DNA of 64,000 bases, from the NCBI RefSeq assembly GCF_009690905.1, contig NZ_VOSW01000042.1, forward strand, positions 1 through 64,000, written 5' to 3'. A model generated the notes under the pieces. The model had not been told where the DNA came from, did not search any database, and saw only the letters and a list, made by a program, of their open reading frames with translations. Position 1 is the stretch's first letter; each line of letters opens with the position of its first letter. This DNA comes from Paraburkholderia madseniana. Lineage in GTDB: Bacteria > Pseudomonadota > Gammaproteobacteria > Burkholderiales > Burkholderiaceae. Shown here one piece after another: positions 26,455 to 34,080 of this stretch. Position numbers and translations under genes: made by a program.

Positions 26455-26793
26455 TTACTTTTGAACTTCTTCTAACGCTAGCTGCATGATGGGCAACGTC
26501 ATCGCGGCGTCGATCACGTCAATGATGTCGATATAGCCGACATAGTCGGAATACAGGTCACTGGTCGCCGCCAGCAGGCCACCGAACCCGTAGTTGAAAT
26601 CCGCCGAAACGATTGGCCTGAATCCCGAGGCATAGTGTGCCCGCGACGCGCACCCGTTCAGATCATCGACAACGCCGGCAGAAACGCTGTGATTTCCAGG
26701 TGCGAAAGCATTGATGCTCTCCCGGCGCAAACCATGGCGAATTGGAGGGCAGCAGATCGATGCCACGACCAGGACGACGATGAGGATGCGCAT
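26455..26793 (-). CDS. Hypothetical secreted protein
   Basis: This 112-aa ORF has a short signal-peptide-like N-terminus (MRILIVVLVVASICCPP) followed by a polar domain containing Tyr/Asp-rich DLYSDYVGYIDIIDVIDAAM. No family is recognised. There is no good Shine-Dalgarno before the ATG at 26793 and no alternative start, so the call rests on signal-peptide appearance and residue composition. It is convergent with the orphan regulator gene. Confidence 0.45.
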   Translation of the reverse strand: MRILIVVLVVASICCPPIRHGLRRESINAFAPGNHSVSAGVVDDLNGCASRAHYASGFRPIVSADFNYGFGGLLAATSDLYSDYVGYIDIIDVIDAAMTLPIMQLALEEVQK

Positions 26794-26916
26794 AAGGGAA
26801 GTGTTCAGAGTTGATCTTGAAAGTCAGACAGCCATAGGATAACGAAGTTTTTTTGGCTCAATTACAATCCCTTTCCGCTGGCCCGACCTACATGCAGCAA
26901 CCAGGTTCAGCAGCGC

Positions 26917-27279
26917 TCAACCGCGCCGCAGACGCCCGCGGCCCGCAGGCGTAGAGGGGTCGTCTGCCAGAGTGTGGCGCTGACCGTTGCGATGCATCCG
27001 CACGCGCTCCCGAATCTCGGCCGCGGTCGCGGCGCCTCGCACGGCAACGCAAGAGTATTCACCGTTGCGGTTGATCCATTCCACGATCCGGCAGCACTCG
27101 CCCCACGGCTGCATGAGCGGTGCTGACACGCGGCAGCCGCGTATCTTCACGACGTCGGTGGCGAGTGGTGCGCTAACGCCGTTTTCAGCCGCGCCGCGAG
27201 TTGCGGCAGCAGTTGCTGTCTTTCGGCCGGGCCGGAAACCGCGCGACTCGGCGCGATTCACAGGTGAGGAGACTTGCAT
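26917..27279 (-). CDS. Hypothetical protein
   Basis: This ORF of about 120 aa is not recognised. Its central part (VVKIRGCRVSAPLMQPWGECCRIVEWINRNGEYSCVAVRGAATAAEIRERVRMHR) reads as a compact soluble domain with three cysteines. I chose the ATG at 27279 because GTGGAG lies 8 nt upstream; in-frame ATGs at 27315, 27348 and 27441 are possible. It is divergent from the sensor kinase gene. Coding status is probable, not certain. Confidence 0.5.
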   Translation of the reverse strand: MQVSSPVNRAESRGFRPGRKTATAAATRGAAENGVSAPLATDVVKIRGCRVSAPLMQPWGECCRIVEWINRNGEYSCVAVRGAATAAEIRERVRMHRNGQRHTLADDPSTPAGRGRLRRG

Positions 27280-27454
27280 GAGATTGCTCCACTGACGGAT
27301 CTGATCACCGGACATGGCCTCTTTGTCAGGCCATCGTAAAAGTGCCATACCATCATATCCAGACAACACGCAGACACAACGAAGAAAGGATGGAGAAGTT
27401 GTGGAGATTCGTCGGTAAGTGTGGATTGACGTAGCATTCATCTAGAATTCAGAC

Positions 27455-29200
27455 ATGCAAAGTGAAACTATCCGAATTCGTCCAAGCCGCCCTTTAGGGA
27501 CCTTTCTCTCGCGCGCGCGGCAGCAGCGAACGAAGATGCGCTTTGGCATTACCTGGAAAATGTTCCTCGCCGTTTTAATCGCTTGTCTCGCGATTTCCCT
27601 GACGATGGGCTACGCCTTGCGCGTGAGCTTCGAAAACGGCTTCCTGCACTACGTTCGGGAACGCAACGCCGGGCGCATCAAAGCCGTCATGGCGAAGGTG
27701 ACGAGCGAATACGCCGCTCACGGCAACTGGAATTTCCTGCGCGAGCATCCCGAAGCATGGCTCACGCTGCTGGACGGCGCCGCGCACGACGCCCTGCGCG
27801 AAGAACTCGCCACGGCGCAGATGGGCAAGTTGCCAGGCTGGAGAACCTTTCCCGGGAGTGGCAGCGTGCAGCAACTGCTTGGGCCGCTTTCCGGCCCGTC
27901 TGAGGGACCGCACTGGGGCATGCGCCTGCCACCTGCGCCACCTTCCGGTCCAGACATCGCAATGGAACGTGACCGTGTATCGGCAAGCGGTGTCGTGAGC
28001 GGCGACAGTCGCTATGACCGGCCGCCTCCTTCAGCCCCATTGGCGTCGTCTCCCGTCTCGCCCCCGTCGCATGACAGCATGACCCGTGACACGCCGCCCG
28101 AGGGGCCGCCCGTCACACTCTACGACGCCCGCCATGAACTCGTGGCGAGCACCGGCCAGCCACCCCCACCCGGCAGCACGATGCGACCCGTCGTCTACGC
28201 CGGCAAGGTGGTGGGCTGGCTTGCCGTGAACGGGCCCGACACCCTGTCGGACGCCGCCGACATCGCATTCCAGGCACAGCAGAAACGCGCGACCTGGGAG
28301 ATCGCGGGCGTGGCTATCGTGCTCGCGGCGCTAGTCGCGCTGGTCCTTGCGCGCATCGTGCTCGCACCAGTCAAGCGCTTGATGAATGCGACCCACCGCC
28401 TGGCCGGCGGGGACTACACGGCCCGGGTGCCGGCCGGCAGACGCGACGAGCTCGGCCGGCTTGCGGGCGACTTCAACGTATTGGCCGACTCGCTGCAAAA
28501 AACCGAGCGCTCCCGGCGCGATTTCATTGCGGATATTTCACACGAGCTGCGCACGCCGCTCGCCGTGCTCCGCGGCGAGCTGGAAGCCATCGAAGACGGC
28601 GTGCATGTGTTCAACCGCGATTCGCTCACTTCGCTGCAAACCGAAGTGAACATGCTCAACAAGCTCATCGAAGATCTGTACGAGCTTTCGCTGAGCGATG
28701 TCGGCGCACTCAGTTATCGCAAGACGCCGACCCATGTCGGGCAACTGGCGCGGGCGTCGATCGAGGCCATGCGGGAGTCGTTCAAGGCGAAACGGATCGA
28801 GCTCGACCTGACCTGCATGCCGGACATTGCCGACACGGCTTTCGCGGTCGATCCCGCGCGCTTCGTACAACTGCTGAAAAACCTGTTGCAGAATTCGTTG
28901 CGGTATACCGATCCGGACGGCCACGTGCGCGTGTCGCTTTCGCAGAGCGCCAGCGGTTGGCAACTCGACGTGCAGGACTCCCTGCCCGGCGTGCCCGAAG
29001 CCGCGCTCGCGCACCTGTTCGACCGTTTCTATCGCGTGGACGAATCGCGCAGCCGTCAGAACGGCGGTGCGGGCCTCGGCCTCTCGCTGTGCCACGCTAT
29101 TGTGACGGCGCATGGCGGCACGATCGGCGCCAAGGCCTCGCCTCTGGGCGGCGTCTGGATCACTGCCCGCTTTCCATCGGAAGGAGACGTGACAACATGA
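27455..29200 (+). CDS. Sensor histidine kinase, BaeS-like
   Basis: This membrane kinase has up to 581 aa: first membrane helix about 34-54, a periplasmic region rich in Pro/Gly/Ser (about 55-280), second helix about 282-303, HAMP (304-356), dimerisation domain with phospho-acceptor His363 in DISHELRTP, and HATPase domain with N-box (LLKNLLQNSLRYT) and GAGLGLSL G-box. BaeS homologues sense envelope stress and control efflux genes. The next gene, its response regulator, overlaps by 4 nt. An alternative start is ATG 27536 (MRFGITWKMF); neither has a strong Shine-Dalgarno. Confidence 0.9.
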   Translation: MQSETIRIRPSRPLGTFLSRARQQRTKMRFGITWKMFLAVLIACLAISLTMGYALRVSFENGFLHYVRERNAGRIKAVMAKVTSEYAAHGNWNFLREHPEAWLTLLDGAAHDALREELATAQMGKLPGWRTFPGSGSVQQLLGPLSGPSEGPHWGMRLPPAPPSGPDIAMERDRVSASGVVSGDSRYDRPPPSAPLASSPVSPPSHDSMTRDTPPEGPPVTLYDARHELVASTGQPPPPGSTMRPVVYAGKVVGWLAVNGPDTLSDAADIAFQAQQKRATWEIAGVAIVLAALVALVLARIVLAPVKRLMNATHRLAGGDYTARVPAGRRDELGRLAGDFNVLADSLQKTERSRRDFIADISHELRTPLAVLRGELEAIEDGVHVFNRDSLTSLQTEVNMLNKLIEDLYELSLSDVGALSYRKTPTHVGQLARASIEAMRESFKAKRIELDLTCMPDIADTAFAVDPARFVQLLKNLLQNSLRYTDPDGHVRVSLSQSASGWQLDVQDSLPGVPEAALAHLFDRFYRVDESRSRQNGGAGLGLSLCHAIVTAHGGTIGAKASPLGGVWITARFPSEGDVTT

Positions 29201-29904
29201 CCGAAGGGCGCCCTTCGCACATCCTGATCGTCGAGGATGAACCCAAGCTCGCCGCCGTGCTCGAAGCGTATTTGCAGCTCGAGGGCTTCGCCACCACGAT
29301 CCTCGACGATGGTCATCAAGTGATGCCCTTCATTCGCTCAACACCGCCGGCGCTGATGCTGCTCGACCTCATGCTGCCCGGGCGCAGCGGCATGGATATC
29401 TGCCGCGAGCTACGGCAATTTTCGGCGTTGCCCGTCATTATCCTGACCGCGCGCATCGACGAAATCGACCGTCTGCTGGGTCTCGAGATCGGTGCCGACG
29501 ACTACGTCTGCAAACCGTTCAGTCCGCGCGAAGTGGTGGCGCGCGTCAAGGCAATCCTGCGCCGTGCAACGCCTGCCGCGGCGGCTGCGGACGGATTGCC
29601 ACAGGGGCAACCGGGTTCACAGGGTCTCCAGGTCGACGAGCAGTTTCATCACGCCTTACTCGACGGTAAGGAACTCAAGCTCACCCCGCTTGAATTGCGG
29701 CTCCTCGCGCTACTCATGAAATCGCCGGGACGCATTTTTTCCCGCGACTACCTGCTGAGTCATCTCTACGCGGATCACCGGGTGGTCACCGACCGCACCA
29801 TCGACAGCCATATCAAGAACCTGCGCCGCAAGCTGCAGGGTGCGCGGCCGGACAGCGAACCTATCGCGTCCGTGTACGGCGTAGGTTACCGGCTGGAAAT
29901 CTGA
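29197..29904 (+). CDS. Response regulator, BaeR-like (OmpR family)
   Basis: This 235-aa regulator has an intact receiver: acidic pocket in VEDE, phosphoacceptor Asp57 (LLDLMLP), Thr84 and Lys107 (ADDYVCKPFS), followed by an OmpR-type winged-helix domain ending SVYGVGYRLEI. The ATG at 29197 overlaps the kinase stop (ATGA) and follows AAGGAG, so the pair is translationally coupled. It would be phosphorylated by the upstream kinase. It makes a clear contrast with the degenerate regulator at 25676. Confidence 0.93.
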   Translation: MTEGRPSHILIVEDEPKLAAVLEAYLQLEGFATTILDDGHQVMPFIRSTPPALMLLDLMLPGRSGMDICRELRQFSALPVIILTARIDEIDRLLGLEIGADDYVCKPFSPREVVARVKAILRRATPAAAAADGLPQGQPGSQGLQVDEQFHHALLDGKELKLTPLELRLLALLMKSPGRIFSRDYLLSHLYADHRVVTDRTIDSHIKNLRRKLQGARPDSEPIASVYGVGYRLEI

Positions 29905-29960
29905 TCGATACGATCGGATGCCTCTATGCCGTCTTCATCTGACGCTGGCCGTTTTCGAAT

Positions 29961-30902
29961 TCAGCTCGCCTTTTCCGCCGCCGTTGTATCGGGCGGCGGA
30001 CTCCATTGCGCGAACTCCTCGCTCAGAAAGTCGACACATACCCGCACTTTCGCCGACTGAGCGAGCCGCGCCGGATACACCGCCCACAGGTTCGCGGGTT
30101 GCGTGACATCCGGCAACACCTGCCGCAACTGGCCGCTGTCGAGCAACGGCCGCACGTCCCACATCGAGCGCAGCACGATTCCGCGTCCGGCCAACGCCCA
30201 TTGCACGGCCACCTCACCGTGATTGGTCGACAGCGGTCCCGTGACCTTGATCGATGCCGCCTCGCCGCGCACCGTCAAACGCCAGAGACCGAATGGATGG
30301 TCGCGCTCCTTGATCGCGAGACACGCGTGCGACGACAGGTCCGCGAGTTGCCGCGGCGCACCGTGCCGCGCGAGGTATTCCGGCGACGCGCACAGTACCC
30401 GGTGATTCGACGCGAGCCGTTTGGCGATCAGATGCGGCGCGATTTCGTCGCCGATACGGACATCGAGGTCGAAGCCTTCGCCGCCCACGTCGACGAGCCG
30501 GTCGAACAGATCGAGCCGCACACTCAATTGCGGATACCGGTCGGAGAACCGGGCCAGCGCGGGCGCGACGAAACGGCGGCCAAAGCCGAAGCTGCTGGAG
30601 ATGCGCAATTTGCCGCCAGGGATGCGGCGCGTAGTGGAAACGTCTTCCACCAGCTGGTCGACGTCGTCGAGAATCTTTTCGGCCCAGGTGTAGACCCGTT
30701 CACCAGCCTCCGTAATCGCGACGCGCCGCGTGGAACGGTGCAATAACCGCGTACCGAGCGTAGTCTCGAGCACATTGATGCGTTTGCTGACGTACGCCGC
30801 GGACACCGACAGCGCCTCCGCCGCCGCGCTGAAACTCGATTTGCGCGCCACTTCGCAAAACACGCGCAAATCGCCTAGATCGGGTGATGGGACGGCGTTC
30901 AT
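29961..30902 (-). CDS. dmlR: LysR-family regulator, DmlR-like
   Basis: This 313-aa LysR regulator has an N-terminal HTH (about 13-45, FCEVARKSSFSAAAEALSVSAAYVSKRINVLE) and a LysR substrate domain. The sequence style (VSAAYVSKRI, RLLHRSTRRVAITEAGE, SSSFGFGRRFVAPALARF) matches DmlR, activator of the D-malate dehydrogenase gene, which is exactly the divergent neighbour. The ATG at 30902 is chosen; a GTG at 30944 would add 14 residues but lies inside a possible operator. Its ligand is probably D-malate or a related hydroxy acid. Confidence 0.85.
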   Translation of the reverse strand: MNAVPSPDLGDLRVFCEVARKSSFSAAAEALSVSAAYVSKRINVLETTLGTRLLHRSTRRVAITEAGERVYTWAEKILDDVDQLVEDVSTTRRIPGGKLRISSSFGFGRRFVAPALARFSDRYPQLSVRLDLFDRLVDVGGEGFDLDVRIGDEIAPHLIAKRLASNHRVLCASPEYLARHGAPRQLADLSSHACLAIKERDHPFGLWRLTVRGEAASIKVTGPLSTNHGEVAVQWALAGRGIVLRSMWDVRPLLDSGQLRQVLPDVTQPANLWAVYPARLAQSAKVRVCVDFLSEEFAQWSPPPDTTAAEKAS

Positions 30903-30930
30903 AGGTCGCTCGGTCGCAGAAGGGTTTGTA

Positions 30931-30941
30931 CACGATTCGTG
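30931..30941. promoter_or_regulatory. Candidate LysR operator between dmlR and dmlA-like gene
   Basis: CACGATTCGTG is a perfect 5-bp inverted repeat around one base, in the divergent intergenic region where LysR proteins bind. It lies about 100 bp upstream of the dehydrogenase start. The assignment to DmlR rests on position only. Confidence 0.4.
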
Positions 30942-31038
30942 CACAGTGGCTTAACTAAAGTGACTATTTTAAGCTCAAACAGCAGGAATAAAATAAGCGC
31001 TATCGAACCATCGAAATTCCCAACGGAGGAGCAGGAAC

Positions 31039-32121
31039 ATGTCGAAGACCTATCGGATTGCGGTCATACCGGGCGACGGCATCGGCGTCGAAGTGATGCC
31101 GGAAGCCATTCGCGTGCTGGAGACGGTGAAAAAGCGCTTCGGCATCGAACTGGAGTATCAGCACATCGAATGGGCGAGCTGCGATTACTATGCCAAGCAC
31201 GGCAAGATGATGCCGGACGACTGGAAAGCCCAACTGCAATCCGCCGACGCGATTCTGTTCGGCGCGGTCGGCTGGCCCGACACGGTGCCTGACCATATCT
31301 CGCTGTGGGGGTCGCTCCTGAAGTTCCGGCGCGAATTCGACCAGTACATCAACCTGCGCCCTGCCCGGCTCTTCGCCGGTGTGCCTTCGCCGCTCGCGGG
31401 CCGCAAGGCGGGTGACATCGATTTCTGGATCGTGCGTGAGAACACCGAGGGCGAATATTCGTCGGTGGGCGGCGTGATGTTCGAAGGCACCGAGCGTGAG
31501 TTCGTGCTGCAGGAATCCGTGTTCACGCGGCACGGCAGCGAACGCGTGCTGAAGTTCGCTTTCGATCTCGCGCAACGGCGCGAACGCAAGAAGATCACCG
31601 TGGCGACGAAGAGCAACGGTATCGCGATCAGCATGCCGTGGTGGGACAAATGCGCGGCCGGCGTCGCGGCGCAATACCCGGATGTCACGTGGGACAAGCA
31701 GCACATCGACATTCTCTGCGCGCGCTTCGTGCTCAACCCGGATCGCTTCGACGTCGTGGTTGCGACCAATCTGTTCGGCGACATCCTCTCCGATCTCGGT
31801 CCGGCCTGCACGGGCACGATCGGCCTCGCGCCGTCGGGCAATCTGAACCCGGACCGCAAGTTTCCGTCGCTGTTCGAACCGGTGCACGGTTCGGCGCCTG
31901 ACATCGCCGGCAAGAACATCGCCAATCCGATTGCGATGATCTGGTCCGCCGCGATGATGCTCGACTTCCTCGGCAATCACGAAGGCAAGGAACGCGAGGC
32001 GCATGACGCGATTCTCGCGGCGATCGAAGCAACGCTGATCGAAGGCCCGCATACTGGCGACCTCGGCGGCAAGGCGAACACCACCGAAGTCGGTCAGGCA
32101 ATCGCGGCTAAACTCGCCTGA
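31039..32121 (+). CDS. dmlA: D-malate / tartrate dehydrogenase (DmlA/TtuC family)
   Basis: This 360-aa NAD-dependent beta-decarboxylating dehydrogenase of the isocitrate/isopropylmalate family has GDGIGVEV near the start, VRENTEGEYSSVGG (substrate loop), an ATKSNGIAISMPWWDK region with the catalytic Lys, and GSAPDIAGKNIANP. These are typical of tartrate dehydrogenase/D-malate dehydrogenase, which oxidises D-malate to pyruvate and CO2 or tartrate to oxaloglycolate. GGAGGAGCAGGA precedes the ATG. The divergent DmlR-like regulator supports D-malate; tartrate or a 3-alkylmalate remains possible. A deacylase and a cupin follow in the same direction. Confidence 0.9.
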   Translation: MSKTYRIAVIPGDGIGVEVMPEAIRVLETVKKRFGIELEYQHIEWASCDYYAKHGKMMPDDWKAQLQSADAILFGAVGWPDTVPDHISLWGSLLKFRREFDQYINLRPARLFAGVPSPLAGRKAGDIDFWIVRENTEGEYSSVGGVMFEGTEREFVLQESVFTRHGSERVLKFAFDLAQRRERKKITVATKSNGIAISMPWWDKCAAGVAAQYPDVTWDKQHIDILCARFVLNPDRFDVVVATNLFGDILSDLGPACTGTIGLAPSGNLNPDRKFPSLFEPVHGSAPDIAGKNIANPIAMIWSAAMMLDFLGNHEGKEREAHDAILAAIEATLIEGPHTGDLGGKANTTEVGQAIAAKLA

Positions 32122-32176
32122 GCCTAACGATCTGTCGCGATCTGTCGATCCTAACCCTCTGCGAGGACACGTTCGA

Positions 32177-33160
32177 ATGAGCATGGAAGCCTATCCCATC
32201 GAAGTCGAATTCCCCGATATTTCGGTTCACGAGCAATCGTCGTCCGGCATTGCCTACGTTCATACGTTCGACTCCGGCGTGCCGGGACCGCATGTGATGA
32301 TCAACGCGCTCACGCACGGCAATGAAGTGTGCGGGGCGATCGTCGTCGACGAACTGCTGCGGCGCGCGTTGAGGCCGCGTCGTGGACGCCTTACGCTTGC
32401 CTTTGCGAACGTCGCTGCGTATCGGCGCTTCGACCCGGCAAAGCCCGACGCCGCCCGCTTCGTCGATCAGGACTTCAACCGCGTGTGGACCGCCGCGGTG
32501 CTCGACGATACGTCGCGCACGTCGAGCGAATTGACCCGCGCACGCGAGATGCGCCCGGTGATCGACACAGTCGATGCGCTCCTCGATCTGCATTCGATGC
32601 ATGAGAAATGCAAGCCGCTGATCGTGGCGGGACCGCTGCAGAAAGGCATCGACCTTGCGGTGCGTCTCGGCACACCCGCTACGGTGATCTGCGACGAGGG
32701 CCATCCCGAAGGCCGCCGCATGCGCGATTACGAAGGCTTCGGCACCGCGGATAGCGCGAAACACGCCTTGCTGATCGAATGCGGACAACACTGGGAACGA
32801 AGCGCAGTCGCCGTGGCTCGCGATACGACCGCACGCTTTCTGCTGCTGGCAGGCGTGATCGATGAAGCCGATCTGCCGGACGGCTGGCTGGCGCCGCTGC
32901 CGCCCACCCAGCACATCGTCCGCGTCACACAGCCGGTGGTCGCGACCAGTATGGATTTTCGTTTCGCGGCGCCCTACACCGGACTGGAGATCTTTCCGGA
33001 GGCCGGCACGGTCATCGGCTGGTCGAATGGCGAAGCGGTGGTCACGCCTTACGACAACTGCATGCTCGTGATGCCGTCGCTGCGGCAATTGCGTCCCGGT
33101 GTCACCGTCGTGCGGCTGGGCAAGATCGAACAGACCGTGACGAACACGAGCGGCCGGTGA
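32177..33160 (+). CDS. M14-family succinylglutamate desuccinylase/aspartoacylase-like hydrolase
   Basis: This 327-aa zinc hydrolase of the AstE/aspartoacylase group has Zn ligands His47 and Glu50 (THGNE), third ligand His139 (DLHSMH) and a candidate catalytic Glu201 (LIECGQHWE), in the expected order. Such enzymes remove acyl groups from N-acyl amino acids. Its place 55 bp after the D-malate/tartrate dehydrogenase suggests the substrate is an acyl or amide conjugate of a hydroxy acid; this is inference. All active-site residues are present. Confidence 0.82.
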   Translation: MSMEAYPIEVEFPDISVHEQSSSGIAYVHTFDSGVPGPHVMINALTHGNEVCGAIVVDELLRRALRPRRGRLTLAFANVAAYRRFDPAKPDAARFVDQDFNRVWTAAVLDDTSRTSSELTRAREMRPVIDTVDALLDLHSMHEKCKPLIVAGPLQKGIDLAVRLGTPATVICDEGHPEGRRMRDYEGFGTADSAKHALLIECGQHWERSAVAVARDTTARFLLLAGVIDEADLPDGWLAPLPPTQHIVRVTQPVVATSMDFRFAAPYTGLEIFPEAGTVIGWSNGEAVVTPYDNCMLVMPSLRQLRPGVTVVRLGKIEQTVTNTSGR

Positions 33161-33194
33161 CTCGGCTCATGCACATTCAAAAGGTAACGTGAAA

Positions 33195-33539
33195 ATGAAG
33201 GTTCAAAGCATCAAGCAAAGCGTGAATCTGCAGAATCTGGAGGACTGGGGCACGGCGGGGCTGCCGGGCACGACGCCGATTCAGGTGTCCGGCGTGCAGC
33301 GCGTGATCAAGGGCAGCGAAGCCATCGACACCGGTATTTTCGAATGCACGGCGGGCACGTACCGTCGCTCGGTCAAGCAGGCCGAGGTGATGCACTTCCT
33401 CGCGGGACGCGGCCGCTTCACGCCCGATAACGAAGAGACCATCCATTTCGAAAGCGGCGACACGCTCTTTTTCGAAGCCAATACCGAAGGTCTTTGGGAA
33501 GTCGAGGAAACCATGCGAAAGGTCTATGTGATCTTTTGA
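33195..33539 (+). CDS. Small cupin-domain protein
   Basis: This 114-aa single-domain cupin has a conserved beta-barrel core (FECTAGTYRRSVKQAEVMHFLAGRGRFTPD and HFESGDTLFFEANTEGLWEVEE) as in the DUF861/EutQ group. GTG 33189 and ATG 33195 are both possible starts; AAGG spacing favours the ATG. It is the third gene of the dehydrogenase/deacylase operon, 34 bp after the hydrolase stop. The catalytic or sensing role is unknown; a metal-dependent isomerase or a ligand-binding accessory is possible. Confidence 0.8.
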   Translation: MKVQSIKQSVNLQNLEDWGTAGLPGTTPIQVSGVQRVIKGSEAIDTGIFECTAGTYRRSVKQAEVMHFLAGRGRFTPDNEETIHFESGDTLFFEANTEGLWEVEETMRKVYVIF

Positions 33540-33549
33540 GCACGGCCCC

Positions 33550-33569
33550 GAGCGCCGTCCTCGGCGCTC
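33550..33569 (+). terminator. GC-rich hairpin after the dmlA-like operon
   Basis: GAGCGCCG (33550-33557) and CGGCGCTC (33562-33569) form a perfect 8-bp stem with a 4-nt loop, 10 nt after the cupin stop. No T-run follows, so termination may be weak or Rho-assisted. Confidence 0.5.
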
Positions 33570-33726
33570 GCCCCACCTGCACGTCCCGTTCCCGGCGCAC
33601 CCTGCGCCGCGGCATCCCCAGCCATTCCCACTGTTCTGTCGCTCTGCCTCATTGGATGGGGCCTCAGTGCCATGGTCGGGTAATCCCGCGTTGCCCCTCG
33701 TTGTCAAACTACTTACAGTTCGGCGT

Positions 33727-33760
33727 GTTCTTATAGAGAATCAGCGTTCTTTATACGAAC
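33727..33760. promoter_or_regulatory. Two IclR-type operator-like repeats (GTTC-N7-GAAC)
   Basis: GTTCTTTATACGAAC (33746-33760) is a perfect GTTC-N7-GAAC dyad. A second copy, GTTC-N7-GAAT (33727-33741), starts 19 bp upstream. Such motifs, roughly GTTCG...CGAAC, are bound by IclR-family regulators of aromatic catabolism (PcaU/PobR type). No IclR gene is in the window; the AAHS permease downstream is a plausible target. The assignment to that family is inferred. Confidence 0.4.
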
Positions 33761-33813
33761 AAACCAGGTGAAATTATCGGCGCCTGGATCACCTGCATCT
33801 TCTCGCAGGTCGA

Positions 33814-34003
33814 GGCAGGTCAACCTGCCCGAGTACTATGCATTGTCGAAGCGCATCGATCTGTATGCGCTACAGGCGTTCCAGCGCACCAACGGCAACA
33901 CGCTCGGCACGGCAGGTTCGGGCCTCATCGTCACGGCCAGCGCGACCATCGGCGATGGCTTCCACAGCGCGCCGTCGCCGGCATAGGCATCGTGCACCGC
34001 TTC
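33814..34003 (+). pseudogene. C-terminal remnant of an OmpC-type porin
   Basis: An in-frame stretch from about 33817 encodes VNLPEYYALSKRIDLYALQ and then QRTNGNTLGTAGSGLIVTASATIGDGFHS, the last barrel strands of a Burkholderia porin. A frame change near 33970 then brings in AVAGIGIVHRF (ending 34003), the expected porin C-terminus with terminal Phe, but the stop codon after it is lost. The 5' nine-tenths of the gene are missing. The homology begins at a 16-bp palindrome (33814-33829, GGCAGGTCAACCTGCC), a possible deletion boundary. A terminator-like hairpin remains downstream. Confidence 0.75.
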
Positions 34004-34031
34004 CAACCGGCGTACGATCGTAATAGAAAGG

Positions 34032-34053
34032 AAGGCTCGTTACGGCGAGCCTT
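34032..34053 (+). terminator. Rho-independent terminator, probably of the lost porin gene
   Basis: AAGGCTCG (34032-34039) and CGAGCCTT (34046-34053) form a perfect 8-bp stem with a 6-nt loop followed by a short T-stretch. It sits 27 bp upstream of the AAHS permease start, inside what would be that gene's leader, so the permease either has a very short promoter region or its mRNA passes this hairpin. Confidence 0.65.
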
Positions 34054-34080
34054 TACGTATTCTGCAGTCAGGAGACCACC

